A stretch of 64,000 nucleotides of DNA from Portulaca oleracea (GCA_029582165.1 CM055880.1:3100001-3164000), one strand, 5' to 3'; counted from the stretch's first letter, positions 1-12,379 are shown. The notes: generated from the sequence alone by a model not told the origin. Numbers and translations: made by a program.

Positions 1-169
1 TAATTATTTTTTCTTGATTATACATTTTTAATTTCTTCTCCCTCCATTAATGCTAGCAGTTAAAAAGACTGATTCACAACAATTTGTCATTTTAAATAAA
101 TAAAATAAAAATTGTCTGTTTCTATGGTTATCCACTCTTTTTCCATGACTCAGTTCATTAGTAATACAA

Positions 170-414
170 TATTTTCTCCATTCTCTATTAATTGTCATAA
201 TTTTTATTTTCACGATCTTTAATATTACTCTTTGATTAATAATTTCTTACAAAATATATTAATAATATTATAATATTACACTTTTATAATAGTATTTTTC
301 ATTACGAATCTAATGGTAGTAATCTCAATTATATAACAACTCATTGTATATATTGAGAAATTTATGGTCAAAATTTTTAAAATTTGACGGGACGATTTCC
401 AAATGGAGGGAATA
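170..414. mobile_element. Stowaway-like MITE
   Basis: AT-rich block with weak terminal inverted repeats: TATTTTCTCCATTCTC at the left against AATGGAGGGAATA at the right. The CTCC(C)TCCAT/ATGGAGGGA ends and the flanking TA are typical of Stowaway (Tc1/mariner-derived) MITEs. The inside, including a shared 'TTTTTCATTACGAATCTAAT' stretch near 296-315, recurs at 36290-36305, so a second family member exists in this window. It sits in the upstream region of the WRKY gene. Positions 1-169 and 415-623 show only AT-rich sequence with no gene. Confidence 0.55.
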
Positions 415-622
415 TTTCACATTAAATAGCTGATGTTTATACGTTAATAATTAATTAATCATGCGTATTTGTTCCAAAACTCTAATCCAGCTTAATTTAT
501 TAATCCTCCCTCTTTCTTCCTTCTTTGTTCTTTCTGGAAAGGGTTGTTCAATTAAGAAAGCTCATCTCACTAATTATTTATTAGTAGTATCATTTTGGTT
601 GATCTAATCTTGTTTTACTAAT

Positions 623-623
<1 letters not shown>

Positions 624-686
<63 letters not shown>
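624..686. repeat. (CT)n microsatellite in WRKY upstream/leader region
   Basis: About 30 uninterrupted CT dinucleotides end 69 bp before the WRKY start codon. CT-rich tracts at this place are common in plant 5' leaders and core promoters. A GA/CT-binding role is possible but only inferred. Confidence 0.9.
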
Positions 687-688
<2 letters not shown>

Positions 689-755
689 GTTAATCATAAA
701 TTGATTAGGTTATCCCATCTCATAACATAGTTGTGAATTGCAGCCATCATTTTCC

Positions 756-3700
756 ATGGCATCTAGCAAGAAATCGGCTATGGAAACCGATCTTAGTAGC
801 TCGTTAATCTGCGACGTTGATCGAGTAAGAACCATATTCTTGTGCTTCATTAGCTATTAGTTAAGTTGAATTTTCATTACTATTCATGTTTTATTAGGTA
901 ATTTGTTTTGTTTGAGATTCATTTAATTACCTGGTGTCTTAATATGAACAATTGTGTAAACTAGGAGGAGCTTCTTAAATCGGCGCAAGCAAAGATGGGT
1001 GAAGTAAGAGAGGAAAATGAGCGGTTGAAGAAGATGCTAGTGAAAATCGCCAAGGATTACAAGTCCCTAGAAAAGAAAGTTTCTTCGATAACAGGTCAAT
1101 CTCAACAATCGATTGAATCAAATGTGACAGAAAATGATCCCAATAAGGTTGATGAATATGATAGTCAAGAGAACCCCGAGTTGGTTTCTTTGAGACTAGG
1201 GAGTTGGCCATCGAATAAGAAGAAATACGATGACATAAAAAACGAGGCCAACGATGCTTGCAGTAAAAGGAGAAAGACGGATGGAGGCCTCGAGCTTGGT
1301 CTTGAATGTAAATTCGAGAGTTCATCTGCTGCCATTAGTGATTCAGTTAAGAATTCGACGATAGATAGTGGGAACGAAGAGACGGAGGAGAACAACAAAG
1401 AAAAAGAGAATACAAGTTCGAAAGAAGGGGAGGAAGAAAGCATGAACCCACCTCAAGTCAAGAAAACTAGGGTTTGCATTCGATCGAGATGTGATACACC
1501 AACGGTTAGTACTAATTTGTTGATTATTTCACTTAATTGTTTCACTAATCCAATACTTATCATCCACTAATCACTAGCATGTTAATCCATAGGTAATTGT
1601 CCAAGAAACCACAAAAAATTGAACCTCAATTGAAGCAATATCTAGTTGATTTTTTCTCTCTAAGAATTGGCCAAATCAATGAATGCCCACATATTTGTAT
1701 TTTTGTACACATAGTTTAACTTATGATCATTTTATTGAATTTGCACAAATTAGAATCCAATCAAAATTGTAGTTGTCATATTTTTATTTTTATTTTTTAT
1801 AATTAGCGGCCTCTGTATATATCTCTAGGTGGACCAAACCAAAAAATTTGTATAGTCTGACATTGAATTAGTACTATACATATCATTTTTCTTGACAAAC
1901 TATGGATTATAAAAACCAATAACATACGTACGTATAATAGAAATGTTTCATATATTAACTAACAACTTGTTTTGACCCTTTCATATAATAATAAACTTGA
2001 TCAAAATGACCTTGTCTTCTTAGGCCGTCTCTTGCAATATGGTAGGTACTAAAAATTATGTGGATTTATTCATGTTAATTGTTAAGCAAGCTATTAGATG
2101 ATTAGTTAATTAGTTGTGTACGTACTTAGATGATTAGTTAATTAGTTGTGTACGTACTTGTGATCAACTAGTGCTTATTTAATTTGTGGTGTACTTGCAA
2201 ACAGATGAACGATGGATGTCAATGGAGAAAATATGGGCAAAAAATTGCCAAAGGAAATCCCTGCCCTCGAGCGTACTATCGGTGTACTGTCTCTTCTACG
2301 TGTCCAGTGAGGAAACAGGTACATACTTGTCCAACACTTCATCCTCTTTCTAGCTTGTAACTCACTTAAATGCAAAGTTTATAATAGATTGGACTACAAA
2401 ATTAAGCAAAATCCCTTTAAGCGCATGAGCCATAGGTATTCCGATATTTAAATCTATCGAGTTGTTATACCACCACCGAGTTGCTGCCAAATGGATCATA
2501 GTTTGGCAATTAACTCGGTAAAATAAGTTTGGATTGTAACCTTGAAAATTTGAATGGCAGGAATCACCAAATTTAGTAGTTAGTTTAGATCAAAGTAGTC
2601 TCATTTTTTGCTTGTTTCATATGCAATAACGAGTTCATTTGGCATTTCAGCAAAAAATTGGTGGTTGTATACCACAATCCAGTAGGTCAAATGTTCACAC
2701 TGTTATGATAATGTCAGCTTACCAACATTCAATTATCCAACGTAGGGGCTACTGTAATCCAATTTTTCAACTTTTTTTTTCTTCTTGTTTTGAGTTATAT
2801 TAAAGATTGATACATAAAACAAGCTAATCAAATTTTCTAATTCACCATTGACGTCAATAGAGTTTGTTTGCTTGTTGTCCATTGGAGTCTCCATTGAGCT
2901 ATAAATATCCACCCTAATTACAACTAGAGATCAATCTTTAACAACTAGGTCTACAACTTAGTTAATTTAGTTAATTACAACTTGCATGCATGATTGATTA
3001 ATTATCACGTTGCTAGACTTCATTAACTAATTAATCACACTAACCCACGATTAATTAATTAAAAATTTCAAATGTTTATATCTTTTCAGGTCCAAAGATG
3101 CCCTGATGACATGTCAATCTTGATCACCACCTACGAAGGGACCCACAACCACCCCCTCCCGCTCTCGGCCACCACCATGGCCTCCGCCACCACTGCGGCC
3201 GCCGCCATGATCAAGTCCGGCTCCCTCGCCGCCTCCCAATCCACCTTCATGGGGCCCACCATGACGTCATCATCGACCTCCTTCAACCTCATCAACGGCT
3301 CAAATTTGATCACACCAAACTTGATGATCAACTCCAACCACCCTAGGTTAACCATCTCAAACCCTTCCATGATCTCAGCCTCACACAACTCCCACCCCAC
3401 CGTAACCCTAGACCTCACCGCACCCAATAACTCCGGCATCTCTTCATCATCCCCCTTCAGCTGGCTTTCATCTTCTTCTTCTTCTTCCTCGTCGAGAAAC
3501 CCTAATTCAAACTTCCTCAATTTCTCATCTTCTCCGAATTCAATTTCGAATTCCTTAGACTTCACAAGCAAACCAGTCATGAATTACATGAATTATGGGT
3601 CGTCGTCATCATTTTCCTACAATTACCAAAACCCTAATCACAATAACACACAACTTTCTCTGAACGAGACGATTACAAAGGCGATCGCATCAAACCCTAA

Positions 3701-4052
3701 TTTTCAATCAGTGTTAGCTGCTGCTATCTCGTCGTACGTGGGAAACAAGAACCCTAATAATTCATCACAGACAGAAGGAAGTCGAAGTTTGTCGTTGTTT
3801 CCTGCACTTTCATCCAAGAGTAGTTCTTCAGATGCAGGGAAAAAGGAGCATGGTACGTAGTTGATTTGTTCATGCATGGAAACGTACGTACTTAGTTATA
3901 ATGCATGGTGTGAATGCAATAATATTTTTGAATAAAAGTGTTTTTGGTGGTGGTGGTGGTGTTATTGTATAGAAATTAAAGTTTAAGTTGTATATATATA
4001 TGCAGACTTCTTCAATCCAGAAGAGGAGAATTCTTGGAGTGGCACGATATAA
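756..4052 (+). CDS. WRKY72: WRKY72-like group IIb WRKY transcription factor
   Basis: Nuclear DNA-binding regulator, expected to bind W-boxes (TTGAC). Exons read as 756-824, 965-1504, 2205-2318, 3090-3852 and 4006-4052, about 510 aa. Residues 24-62 are a Leu/Glu/Lys-rich coiled coil ([11 protein letters not shown]), as in group IIa/IIb. The WRKY domain begins near residue 206 with WRKYGQK (210-216) and a Cx5Cx23HxH zinc finger (C230, C236, H260, H262). The intron that cuts the finger right after RKQ, before VQR, is the group IIa/IIb hallmark. [15 protein letters not shown] before the domain and LSATTMAS after it point to the WRKY72/61/9 branch. The tail is Ser/Asn-rich. Exon 4 reads into a stop at 3858, but a good donor at 3853 and an acceptor at 4004-4005 add a last exon ending SWSGTI, so two C-termini are possible. 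Named by motif memory; the exact orthologue is not certain. Confidence 0.93.
2096..2159. repeat. 32-bp tandem duplication in WRKY intron 2
   Basis: Two perfect adjacent copies (2096-2127 and 2128-2159) of a unit that starts AGATGATTAGTTAATTAG and ends GTACGTACTT, about 45 bp before the exon 3 acceptor. It looks like a recent slippage or repair duplication and does not touch the splice site. Confidence 0.9.
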
Positions 4053-4606
4053 TATTGTAGTGACATATATATGTATTAGCTTTTTTTTTGGATAATTTTT
4101 GAATTTAAAATGGTATGGTTTTTTTGTATAAATTAAAATAATTTTTTTAAGTGTGTTATTTTACTGTAAAAATAATAATTTTATATTAAATTTTAAGAAA
4201 GGGGTACGATATATTGAATTTTATAAGGATAAGACATAGTAAGAAATTTGGTGTCAAAGTTTATAACAATATCTCATTTGTTTATCCATCATTTTGGAGG
4301 ATTGATCTAAAGTTAAGGGTGGAAAAACAAATAGGTTAGTTATTTGGAATTTTTTTAAAAATATAATTTAATTAAAATCATCATTTGTTGTTTTATTCAA
4401 TAAATGTTATGAATAAAATAAAAAATAGTACTTAATATGTCATTAAGATTATAAAATGATAGATATATAATATAATATTAAATAAAAGTTAGTTAGTGAA
4501 AAATTAGATGAAATAATTAAAAATTACCCGTTTATGGGAAAATATTACCCATTTTTGGATGTATGCCTGGGCCATTAGGTGATGAGATCAATGATATTAA
4601 TTATTA
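4053..4606. other. Intergenic, WRKY 3' flank
   Basis: AT-rich sequence holding the likely 3' untranslated region of the WRKY gene and then no recognisable gene. Confidence 0.6.
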
Positions 4607-4842
4607 CTCCATCAGTTTGTTTTTAATTGCCGCCTAAGAAATTGTGTTAAAAATTTTGACTGTTAATATCTTAATTTGTATAATAATTTATCATAAAAAA
4701 TTGGTATCATTATATTCGTAATAAAAAAATACTATTCAAAAAGTATAATATTATATTTTTTATAAAATTTTTATATTAGAAATTATTGATTAAAAATTGA
4801 CACTGAAAATCGTAAATGACAGATAAAAAAGAACAGAGGTAG
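4607..4842. mobile_element. Stowaway-like MITE
   Basis: Bounded by TA on both sides, starting CTCCATCAGTTTG and ending GAACAGAGGTAG, with an AT-rich non-coding inside. The ends and the TA target site are Stowaway-like. Different inside from the 170-414 copy. Confidence 0.55.
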
Positions 4843-6719
4843 TATCATGTTTCACACCATTACTTATATTTATGATAATAATCAATTATACGGGACTTGG
4901 CATTCATTGGTCACAATAATAATTACAAATGATAATAACTACAAATGATACTTTAATTGAATCAATTTTACTTATGTATTTTATTAATATTATTTATTTA
5001 TTTTTATTAAAACAAATTTCCAAGTTTTGGTACCCATTAATTTTGGGTCTTGGAACCTGAACTTATTTCATTGGTTTCACGTTTTGGCTCAGGTAGTTAT
5101 TTTGGAAACTTACGCCAATCTATTAGGACAAGTTTATGAATTTCAAAATCGAGAACTGACCCTTAGTCATTTGACCGGTCTAGGTTCTAAAATCTAACCT
5201 GTTTGGTCAGCTTCGGTCTGGTTTAAGAACCCCTCGCCATTACTTGAGATAAGGGCCTAACCACGGGTCTCCTTTACCCGGTTCAAAAAGATATAGTGGT
5301 ACTTTTGGACAAGTCAATAAGAGCAAAGTGAAATAGTACCTTTATGTTTTATTGGACCATTTCGAGAGTAACTTTTGTGACAGGTTCATTTTATGCTCTG
5401 AAGAACTTTAGTTATTGTCTGACCGCTATATATCGCTAATCACTATCTAAAATGTTAATTTTACTAAACAGGGTCTAAGTAAAAAGTTAGGAGCTTACCT
5501 TGAATTCATAGAAGATCATCAAATCTAAATAAGAAGTAGCCCCTTATTTTTATTTTAGCAGTTTATGGTATGTCTAATATAGGTGACCAAGTTGTATTTG
5601 TTGAGCACTTTAAGAGGAATGAGCAAAAGAAAACATAATGGCTTATTCATTTTAGATTATTTGTAGTTTTGTTGAGTTAATTTGTTCATGTGTTGAGTAC
5701 GTGCTTGCTTGTACACCTTAGGTTGTTTGTCTTATTTGTTCTACTGCCTCTATTTGTTATGATATTTTTGCAGATTTATGTAGTATTTAGGATCCGATTT
5801 TTCAATCTTTTAAGTGTTCAATAATCTAAAAAAAGCCCCTCATTTCCCAAAAGTAAAAAAAAAAATTATCTTTGTTTTGTTTTAATTTCTTATAGGATAT
5901 CATATCACTAAACAATCATAGGCGTGGTCAGTTGTTTTTACCTTCCAAAAAGAATGTGGGAGTTCAATTAAAAAGATGTTGCTATGAGATAGGAACATTT
6001 AAATAAGTAATTACTTGTCAATTTTTTGAAAATATGTTATCACTAAGATCATAATAACAATATAAATTATCTCCATATTTATTTAGCTCAAACAATTTTA
6101 AAAATTAAAATAATAATCAAAGTCTCATTAAATAGGGGTCGCTTTGTAATGATCAACGTCCAAGTTGAAGAAGACGACCATAATTATCATTTCTAAAGTA
6201 TTTTGTGTTTTGACCAAGTTCTACTTGATTTATTTTCTTCATGCATGTCTTATTCATTTTCTCTTTAACTTTTTTTCTACCTTTGTTGCTCTTTTTGGAC
6301 ATGAATAGCATGAAACAAAGACTAAACGATGGAATAAAGTCATTATCAAGACTCAAGAGTAAACCAAACAAATTGAAGATAAGGCAATAATTAAAGAAAT
6401 TAAAGGTCAATTTTCATGTATGTCTCTCAAGTCAACACCCTACACTATATGGCATTTGGTGATTAGACTACTAGATATGTCATGTATATGTCCATTTTTC
6501 TTTTGTCATTATGTACATGATGTTACATAGTCAAAAGTGGCGGAACCAGAAAATTTTGTTTGAGGAATTTGTAGCAGTTAGTGTGTAGATTCATATAAGT
6601 CAATCCGCACTTTTTATATTGTAAATTATTGATATCTGAGTTAGATTTCTTACAAATTTTTAAATTAAACCTCTCTTATCAACCCATTTTACTATTTACA
6701 TATCGAAATGATCCATAAT
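4843..6719. other. Intergenic, no gene seen
   Basis: Mostly AT-rich. 5040-5290 is less AT-rich and may be decayed retrotransposon sequence. About 5420-5475 ends in AAACAGGGTCTAAG and resembles the right end of the MITE at 10198-10532. Short open frames here have no recognisable domain. Confidence 0.5.
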
Positions 6720-7700
6720 TCCTGGGGGCCCCTCACATCGGAGATAATAACAATAGAGGGGCCGGGCTCACTTTTCCCAAACTGAGTTCGGTCACTTTTT
6801 GGGTCTCAAATCGGCCGTGTAGAAAAGCTAGGAAGAAGCTAAGATGGAGTCAAGGCCAAGTTGGAGGAGTCAAGTTGAAGAAAAATGAAGAAAGTGGGCG
6901 AAATTGGGTACAAGAAAAATACATACCTTCTCTCTTTCGATCATAACTCTTTCAATACAACTTCAATTGACTTGAAATTTGGTGAGCTTATAGAACACAT
7001 CGAGAGCTTTCCATCGATATATTATATGACCAAATCAGAATTAAAACGAGAAAGTTATACGCGTTAGAAGTATGCAGAAAACAGGTGTGCCCAACCATCC
7101 GCTAGCAGCGCCCATATAGGCGCTGGCCGCACCTTATGCGGTTTTCCAGCCCCCAATGTCTGTTTGAGACGTTGGTAGCGTCTCGGCCTTTTTTTTTCCA
7201 GAAAATGTCACGACTTTTCTTCCCCCTTTTCCTATATATTTTGTACTCCCCTCATTTTAGACCTAAGTTTTGAACAATTGAGTTTTAGGTTTAGCCAAAG
7301 AACACTTTGTGAGTTTTAGGGTATTTGAAACCTTTGTAATTAAGATTAATCCTTGGTGGATTAATTAGTCAATTTCCTTTTGTTAATGTGATTTTTTGGT
7401 ATGGTTTCTTCTAATCTCTTGTGTGGAAATTCTTGGAGTTTCAAGTGTGGATGCTAGTGGTGAATTCTTGCAACCTTCTTGAGGTTCTTAGGCTAATTGG
7501 TGAGTTTTACTCTTTAATTAGTCATATCTCTTTATTATTATTGTTGTTCGGTTGGTTTTCATCGTTAATCTCCCAAAAACCCTAAAAATTAGTGGTAGTT
7601 TTGTGAGTTCTAAATTGGGGTTTTCTCAAATCCTAAGTAGTTAGTGGATTCTTGGCCTCCCATATTTATCTATTCAAAGGATCCCCGGGTTTCACGAATT
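6720..7700 (+). mobile_element. Probable LTR-retrotransposon fragment (LTR/leader type)
   Basis: This stretch is less AT-rich than its surroundings and non-coding. It has a promoter-like TATATATTTTGTA at 7233-7245, followed by leader-like sequence with 'TTGGTGGATTAATTAGTC'. The text around 6930-7060 resembles leaders of plant Gypsy-type LTRs. I could not find clean TG...CA ends or a target duplication, so boundaries are approximate. A lineage cannot be named. Confidence 0.35.
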
Positions 7701-7816
7701 ACAAAATATACAACAATAATTATTTGAGACTTTTAAAGCTATTGTCAGGAATGTTCATAAAATGAATCAAGTTGCTAACAAAGACATTTGAACTACTCAT
7801 CATGGGAATAATCAAC

Positions 7817-7819
<3 letters not shown>

Positions 7820-7875
<56 letters not shown>
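7820..7875. repeat. (TA)n microsatellite
   Basis: About 28 TA units without interruption, just upstream of the LTR debris at 8016. Confidence 0.95.
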
Positions 7876-7879
<4 letters not shown>

Positions 7880-8281
7880 ATTGGCATGCTAAGGACCAAT
7901 ATTATCCGAAATAAGATGCCAACTAATAAAGTTTGTAGAATCTGACTGTAAAGTTAGACAAGGTAGATGCGAACTATGAGTTTTGAGGGTAAAGCTGGTC
8001 TCAATGGGGGAAGAATGATGTAGGGGATCTGTTGAGCTGGGTGGTTATAGTCTATTTGGGTTGTTAGAGTTTATTGGCTCAACTGGCCAGTTAGTTCTTT
8101 AAAAGAAGGGCGAGAATTCTTGTATATATAAATACATGCATTACTTCATTCAAGAAGTATAATACAAACATCAAACTCATTAATTCCTTTCCATATTCTC
8201 CGTGTCTTAGTTTGGTTCATAATGTAAATTGCTGAGAGGATTCTCCACAAATTACCCCTTTTCTCGAGCTACACTGCATCA
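7876..8281 (+). mobile_element. 3' end of a decayed LTR retrotransposon with its LTR (8016-8281)
   Basis: The LTR runs from TGATGTAGGG at 8016 to ACTGCATCA at 8281, with a short inverted repeat TGATG/CATCA. A purine-rich tract (AATGGGGGAAGAA) sits directly before it, as a polypurine tract should. A TATA-like TGTATATATAAATA lies at 8120-8133. The 140 bp before the tract resemble the end of an internal region with stops. No 5' LTR was found, so this is a truncated copy. Confidence 0.6.
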
Positions 8282-8401
8282 TACAACAACTTGTATGTGT
8301 GGTATGAAGATTTGACGACTCATCTCCTGCATGATAATCCTCTAAATTTGCTAAGAAATTTGTCAAGAAAGTTCACACCATATATTTCCTTACCATATGA
8401 A

Positions 8402-8790
8402 GGCCATGTTCTTTAGTTATGTTATTTTCAAGTTTGGATGGATAAGTTATGATAAGTTAGAATAAGTTGGATAATTAGTTATGATAAGTTATGATGTTTT
8501 TTTTAGGGAATTGTGTTTTTAGAGTGAATGTTTTTTTGGAAAATTGTGTTATGTTTGGATAATTTAGGCTCTGCTCTTTGGATTGGTTAAAATCAGGTTT
8601 GGATGGATTGGATTGGATTGAATTGGATAAATTTTGATATTTTTTTTTGGAATTGTGTTTTTAGAGAGAATGTTTTTTTGGGGAATTATGTAAGGTTTGG
8701 ATAATATTGAATGGTTAGTGTAACCTATCCAAAGAACATGACTTAGATATATTGGGAGATTTATATTCAACCTAACCAAATAACAAAGCC
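8402..8790. mobile_element. Harbinger/Tourist-like MITE, split by a second copy of its own family
   Basis: Ends read GGCCATGTTCTTTAGTT (left) and, reverse-complemented, GGCTTTGTTATTTGGTT (right). The inside (TTTGGATGGATAAG, GAGTGAATGTTTTTTTGG) matches the copies at 8567-8742 and 49798-49974. The copy at 8567-8742 lies inside it, so this is the older, interrupted element. Its own target duplication is no longer clear. Confidence 0.65.
8567..8742. mobile_element. Tourist-like MITE, inserted copy with TTA target duplication
   Basis: 176 bp, flanked by TTA at 8564-8566 and 8743-8745. Ends GGCTCTGCTCTTTGGATTGG and, reverse-complemented, GTCATGTTCTTTGGATAGG. A TTA target duplication with GG...TGTTCTTT termini points to PIF/Harbinger. 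No coding capacity. Confidence 0.8.
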
Positions 8791-9509
8791 GAGGTATGAA
8801 CTAAAATATCTCAGACTATTGTTTTAAAATTAAATAAATTTTATTCATGATAGGGGTTGTCATAGTCCCCTCAACCACCCTCTAGTTGTGCCACTATAGT
8901 CAATCATAACTACAATAATTAATATACACTATCATAGTAAGGATTATACTGCTTTAAGTATCTTTTAAGGGGATATTTTTCAGTGCTAAGAAAAAAAGGT
9001 GCTGAAACCTTGAACGTCAATTTTGGGCTGAAGCCCAAATTTACTGCAATAGGCTTAGGCCGGCCCATTAACCCTAAATCCTCTTTTCATCTCTAAAATC
9101 TTCAAATCACTATTTGATTAAATGTTCGAAAAAGAGTAAATTTTTTTTTCAATATATATTGCATGCATTCGGAATATGCACTCCAAATATTTATAAGTGA
9201 ACAATCGTTGTAATAAGAGGAACAATCTAATATCTATGTGGTGAACAATCCAATATATATGATTGAACAATTATATTATCTGGAAAAACAATAAAAAATG
9301 GAAATATGTTAGAGCACAACATAAATAATTTTGAAGTAAGGTATTGACTTGTATATTTTTTCCCCTAATTTATCCGGTTATATTTTATCCACATTTGTCA
9401 CTTTGACTAAATCAACCAATGGCAAAGGATAAAACTCTTTTTTTTTTTTTATTACATTTCTTCACTTGCTGATGTTATACAAACTTAAAAAATTTATTAA
9501 AAATTAAAA
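8791..9509. other. Intergenic, no gene seen
   Basis: AT-rich, with no long reading frame and no recognised repeat. 9000-9090 is slightly less AT-rich and contains GGGCTGAAGCCC, a short palindrome. Confidence 0.5.
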
Positions 9510-9870
9510 GGAAAAACTTATAGTGGTTGTCACAATGAAAACGATATTTTTCCATACATGTGTCAACGTTTATCTTTGTCATTTATTTTTTATTTAGTAC
9601 AACATTATAAAATATATTTTTTTAATTAAAATATATTTTCTGAATTTTTTTAAAATTTAAATATCTTAAATCTAAATTTTTGCTTAGTAAATAAGCATAT
9701 TTTGAAAAATATTTATTGTAAATTTTTTAAAATAAATTAAAATTTTAAAAAATATAAAATTTATATTAAATAAGAAAGCTAATGGTCAAAGTAAAATTTT
9801 ATACATATACAAATAACATTTATTTTATTTACGGTGGTTGCCATGGTTGCCAACTTCTGTAAGTGCATCC
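9510..9870. mobile_element. Mutator-type MITE, copy 1
   Basis: 361 bp, starting GGAAAAACTTATAGTGGTTG and ending CTTCTGTAAGTGCATCC, very AT-rich inside. Flanked by AAAATTAAAA (9500-9509) and AAAATTGAAA (9871-9880), a 10-bp target duplication with one change. A 9-10 bp duplication is typical of Mutator-like elements. The copy at 58556-58907 is the same element in the opposite orientation. Confidence 0.75.
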
Positions 9871-10197
9871 AAAATTGAAAATAGTTATCGTGGAAGAATC
9901 TATAATCTATATTTAGATTTCTTTTTGTATGGTGTGGTCCTACCAAGTTGTGAGTTGTGACGAAATATATAAGAGCAAATTTCGTAAAGTTGCATGGATG
10001 TGAGACAAATAATAATTCTGATATTTTTAAACTTACGTGTCAAAAAGGACAACTCATATACAGGGGATTAGTACAACTGTAATACAATTTCTCAGCCTAA
10101 ATTGGAGACATCCAACAATATATCATAATTAAAATGTGTTTGTGTTTGAAATAGCGTTTTATACGTTTTTCGTTCAAAACTCTAATCGTAAATATTA

Positions 10198-10532
10198 GTG
10201 TTCGGTAAACTAGCGTTTTGAGGAGCGTTTAGCGTTTTGAGGAGCGTTTTGTGAAACGCTAATAAAGTTAACGTTTAGCGTTTGGGGTATAGCGTTTCAT
10301 ATTTTTCGGTCAAAAAATACCCTTTGAAAATTTTATCTTTCAAAATTATTCATATCCTTTTATGTCAATTCACATAAATCTGTTAATTAATCCGCTAAAT
10401 TTACCGAACACAATTTTCATTTGAACAGTCATCCGCTATCCGTTATTTAAACCGCTATCCGCTGCTTAAACCGTTATCCGCTACATAAACCTCTATCCAC
10501 TACCTAAAACGTTAATTTTGCCGAACAGGGCC
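10198..10532. mobile_element. Harbinger-like MITE rich in GCGTTT/CCGCTATCC motifs
   Basis: The left end GTGTTCGGTAAACTAGCG pairs with the right end, which reverse-complements to GGCCCTGTTCGGCAAAATTA. TTA precedes it and TAA follows. The inside has repeated AGCGTTT on the left and CCGCTATCCG on the right, which can pair. No coding capacity. Confidence 0.55.
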
Positions 10533-11257
10533 TAAATCACTCTGTAAATATTTATAAATTCAAATCTTATATTATTACTAGTGAAAAGGGTATGAATAAT
10601 TAAAAATAAGACATACATTATAACTTGTTCAACAAATTGAAAAAAATATCGAGATAAAGTCATGCCATTATTAGCATTTAATATGATCTCATGCAAACAA
10701 ATATGATATTTATACGAGAAAAAATAAATATTTGATACATATTATAATATTATATTTCATATTGTAGAGCTGTACGTAGAGTTTTGGATATATCTGATAA
10801 GCAATGAAAAAGTAAAAAACAACCAAAACTGTAAATTAAGCTAGTTTTACAATAAGCAAAAATCAAACAAAATTAATGAAATCGGTAAAACATAACATCG
10901 AGTAAAAATCATAAACAAACATAGACATATCTTCATTCAATATCCCAAAATTGCATTTATCATACCCAATTATTTACTTTCTCACATATTAATTGTCATT
11001 TGTGCTTTATTAATGTATCAACGTATCACATATACTACATTCTATAATACAAAAGTGTAATCACTTGATTCATAAAGAAAAATATTCTGATAAAAGTATA
11101 TTATTGTAATGATTTGATAAAATATGTTACAAAAAGTCCTTAATCAAAGAATGACACTACAAACAATTCTTAATTCTAAAAGCAGTCTCGAATAATAATT
11201 GCTTATATTATACCTTTATAATGAGATCATCTTATTTGGAACATTGCTTGCGGGAAC
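10533..11257. other. Intergenic, no gene seen
   Basis: AT-rich DNA without reading frames or clear repeats. Confidence 0.5.
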
Positions 11258-11520
11258 TAGTGTTGACAAAAATTTGAGTATGGGTAAATTAGAGTTGGTC
11301 AAATTCAGTTAAGTCAAAATTGAAAGAGAAATTGATGTTCAGATCTAGTTTTTACGGTCAAACCCGAGTCGGCCTATTCATTTGGAGTTAAAATTGAGTC
11401 CAAACAATAGAAAAAAAAATACTACGTTCGAATATTCAGTATATAAATTCCAACAAAAAATCTATTTTCAGAGCCCAATTTTTTCCAAGTTGGACTGGAA
11501 ACACAACTTGTATACTGGAC
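11258..11520. repeat. Dispersed repeat ('GACAAAAATTTG ... TTGGAC' family)
   Basis: Shares an ordered set of short blocks (GGTCAAATTC, AAGTCAAAATT, AATAGAAAAA, ATATTC, TATTTTCAGA, a final TTGGAC) with stretches at 49203-49410, 49985-50150 and, less well, 31644-32040 and 57650-57800. Non-coding and diverged. Could be an old transposon; no ends were resolved. Confidence 0.4.
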
Positions 11521-11589
11521 TGCCTTTTTTAATTTACCAAATTTTATCCGATTAGAGGAATTATTATTTAATTTATTGCACATAAATTC

Positions 11590-12379
11590 CCAAGATTCAG
11601 TTCAATCATTCTTGGACTTTCTCTTTTTCTTGTGTTTCTGTCTTTATCCCCATTACATTATTTCCACCTTCCTCTCTCATTCTTCCTTCTCTCTTTCCTC
11701 CAATCCCAATCTTCTTCTGTCAGTCCCCACCCAATCATCTCTTCTTTTTTTTTCTCCCCCTTTTTTCTTCATCAATCAAAAATAAATTCCCCAATTTCTG
11801 AGTTTCTGTTCGTTTGAACATTCAATCTCTCACCTTCTCGCCGCGAGTTTTTTCCGCCAAGGTATGCGATCGCAGTTGTGCTCTTTACGTTTGTTTTTGT
11901 TGCGATTGATTATGATTTTGTTTGGATTTGATCTGCATTTTGTTTGTTTTGATTTTATGTAACCCTAATTTTGATGCGTAAAAGTGTGAGAGAAAAGAAT
12001 TTGCGCGGGTTCTTGTACTCTTTTCCCTGTTTGCTTGATTGTTGTTAGTTTTATGGCGGGATTATAGATCTGATTGATTTTGATGATGTCAATTGAGGTT
12101 TAGGTAGAAATAATGACTTGAAATCGTAATTTCGGGTGTATATATACGGAATCTCGCGATCAAATTAGGTTTTTGTGGTCATTTTCATGGATTTTCTCTG
12201 AAATTGTGATGAAATTGCAAAATTTTTAGTTCTTAACGGGATTAGAGGTTGCCTTGTAGATTGAAATGTTCATGCGATAGTTCTTCGGCATCAGGATTTT
12301 CATCCCTGCAGAGATTAGTTGAATTTTCTTAATTTTCTGTAATTATTGGAACATTGATCGATGGTTTAGGGCGGTGAGG
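11590..12379 (+). promoter_or_regulatory. UBC2: Pyrimidine-rich 5' leader of UBC2 with a leader intron (about 11862-12369)
   Basis: A C/T-rich stretch (11600-11770) precedes CGCCAAG|GTATGCGATCG at 11862. A T-rich intron ends at TTTAG (12369), ten bases before the ATG. A leader intron of about 508 bp fits many plant housekeeping genes, where such introns can raise expression. The transcription start is not defined. Confidence 0.6.

Noticed and set aside
975..1443. Minus-strand frames opposite WRKY exon 2
   Set aside because: Shadows of a real exon that has coiled-coil sequence and correct splice sites.
3131..3580. 149-codon minus-strand frame under WRKY exon 4
   Set aside because: Shadow of the Ser/Thr-rich WRKY coding region in another frame.
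7085..7190. GC-rich hairpin-like stretch (GCGCCCATATAGGCGC) as a structured RNA
   Set aside because: It lies in probable retrotransposon leader sequence and no known RNA family fits.
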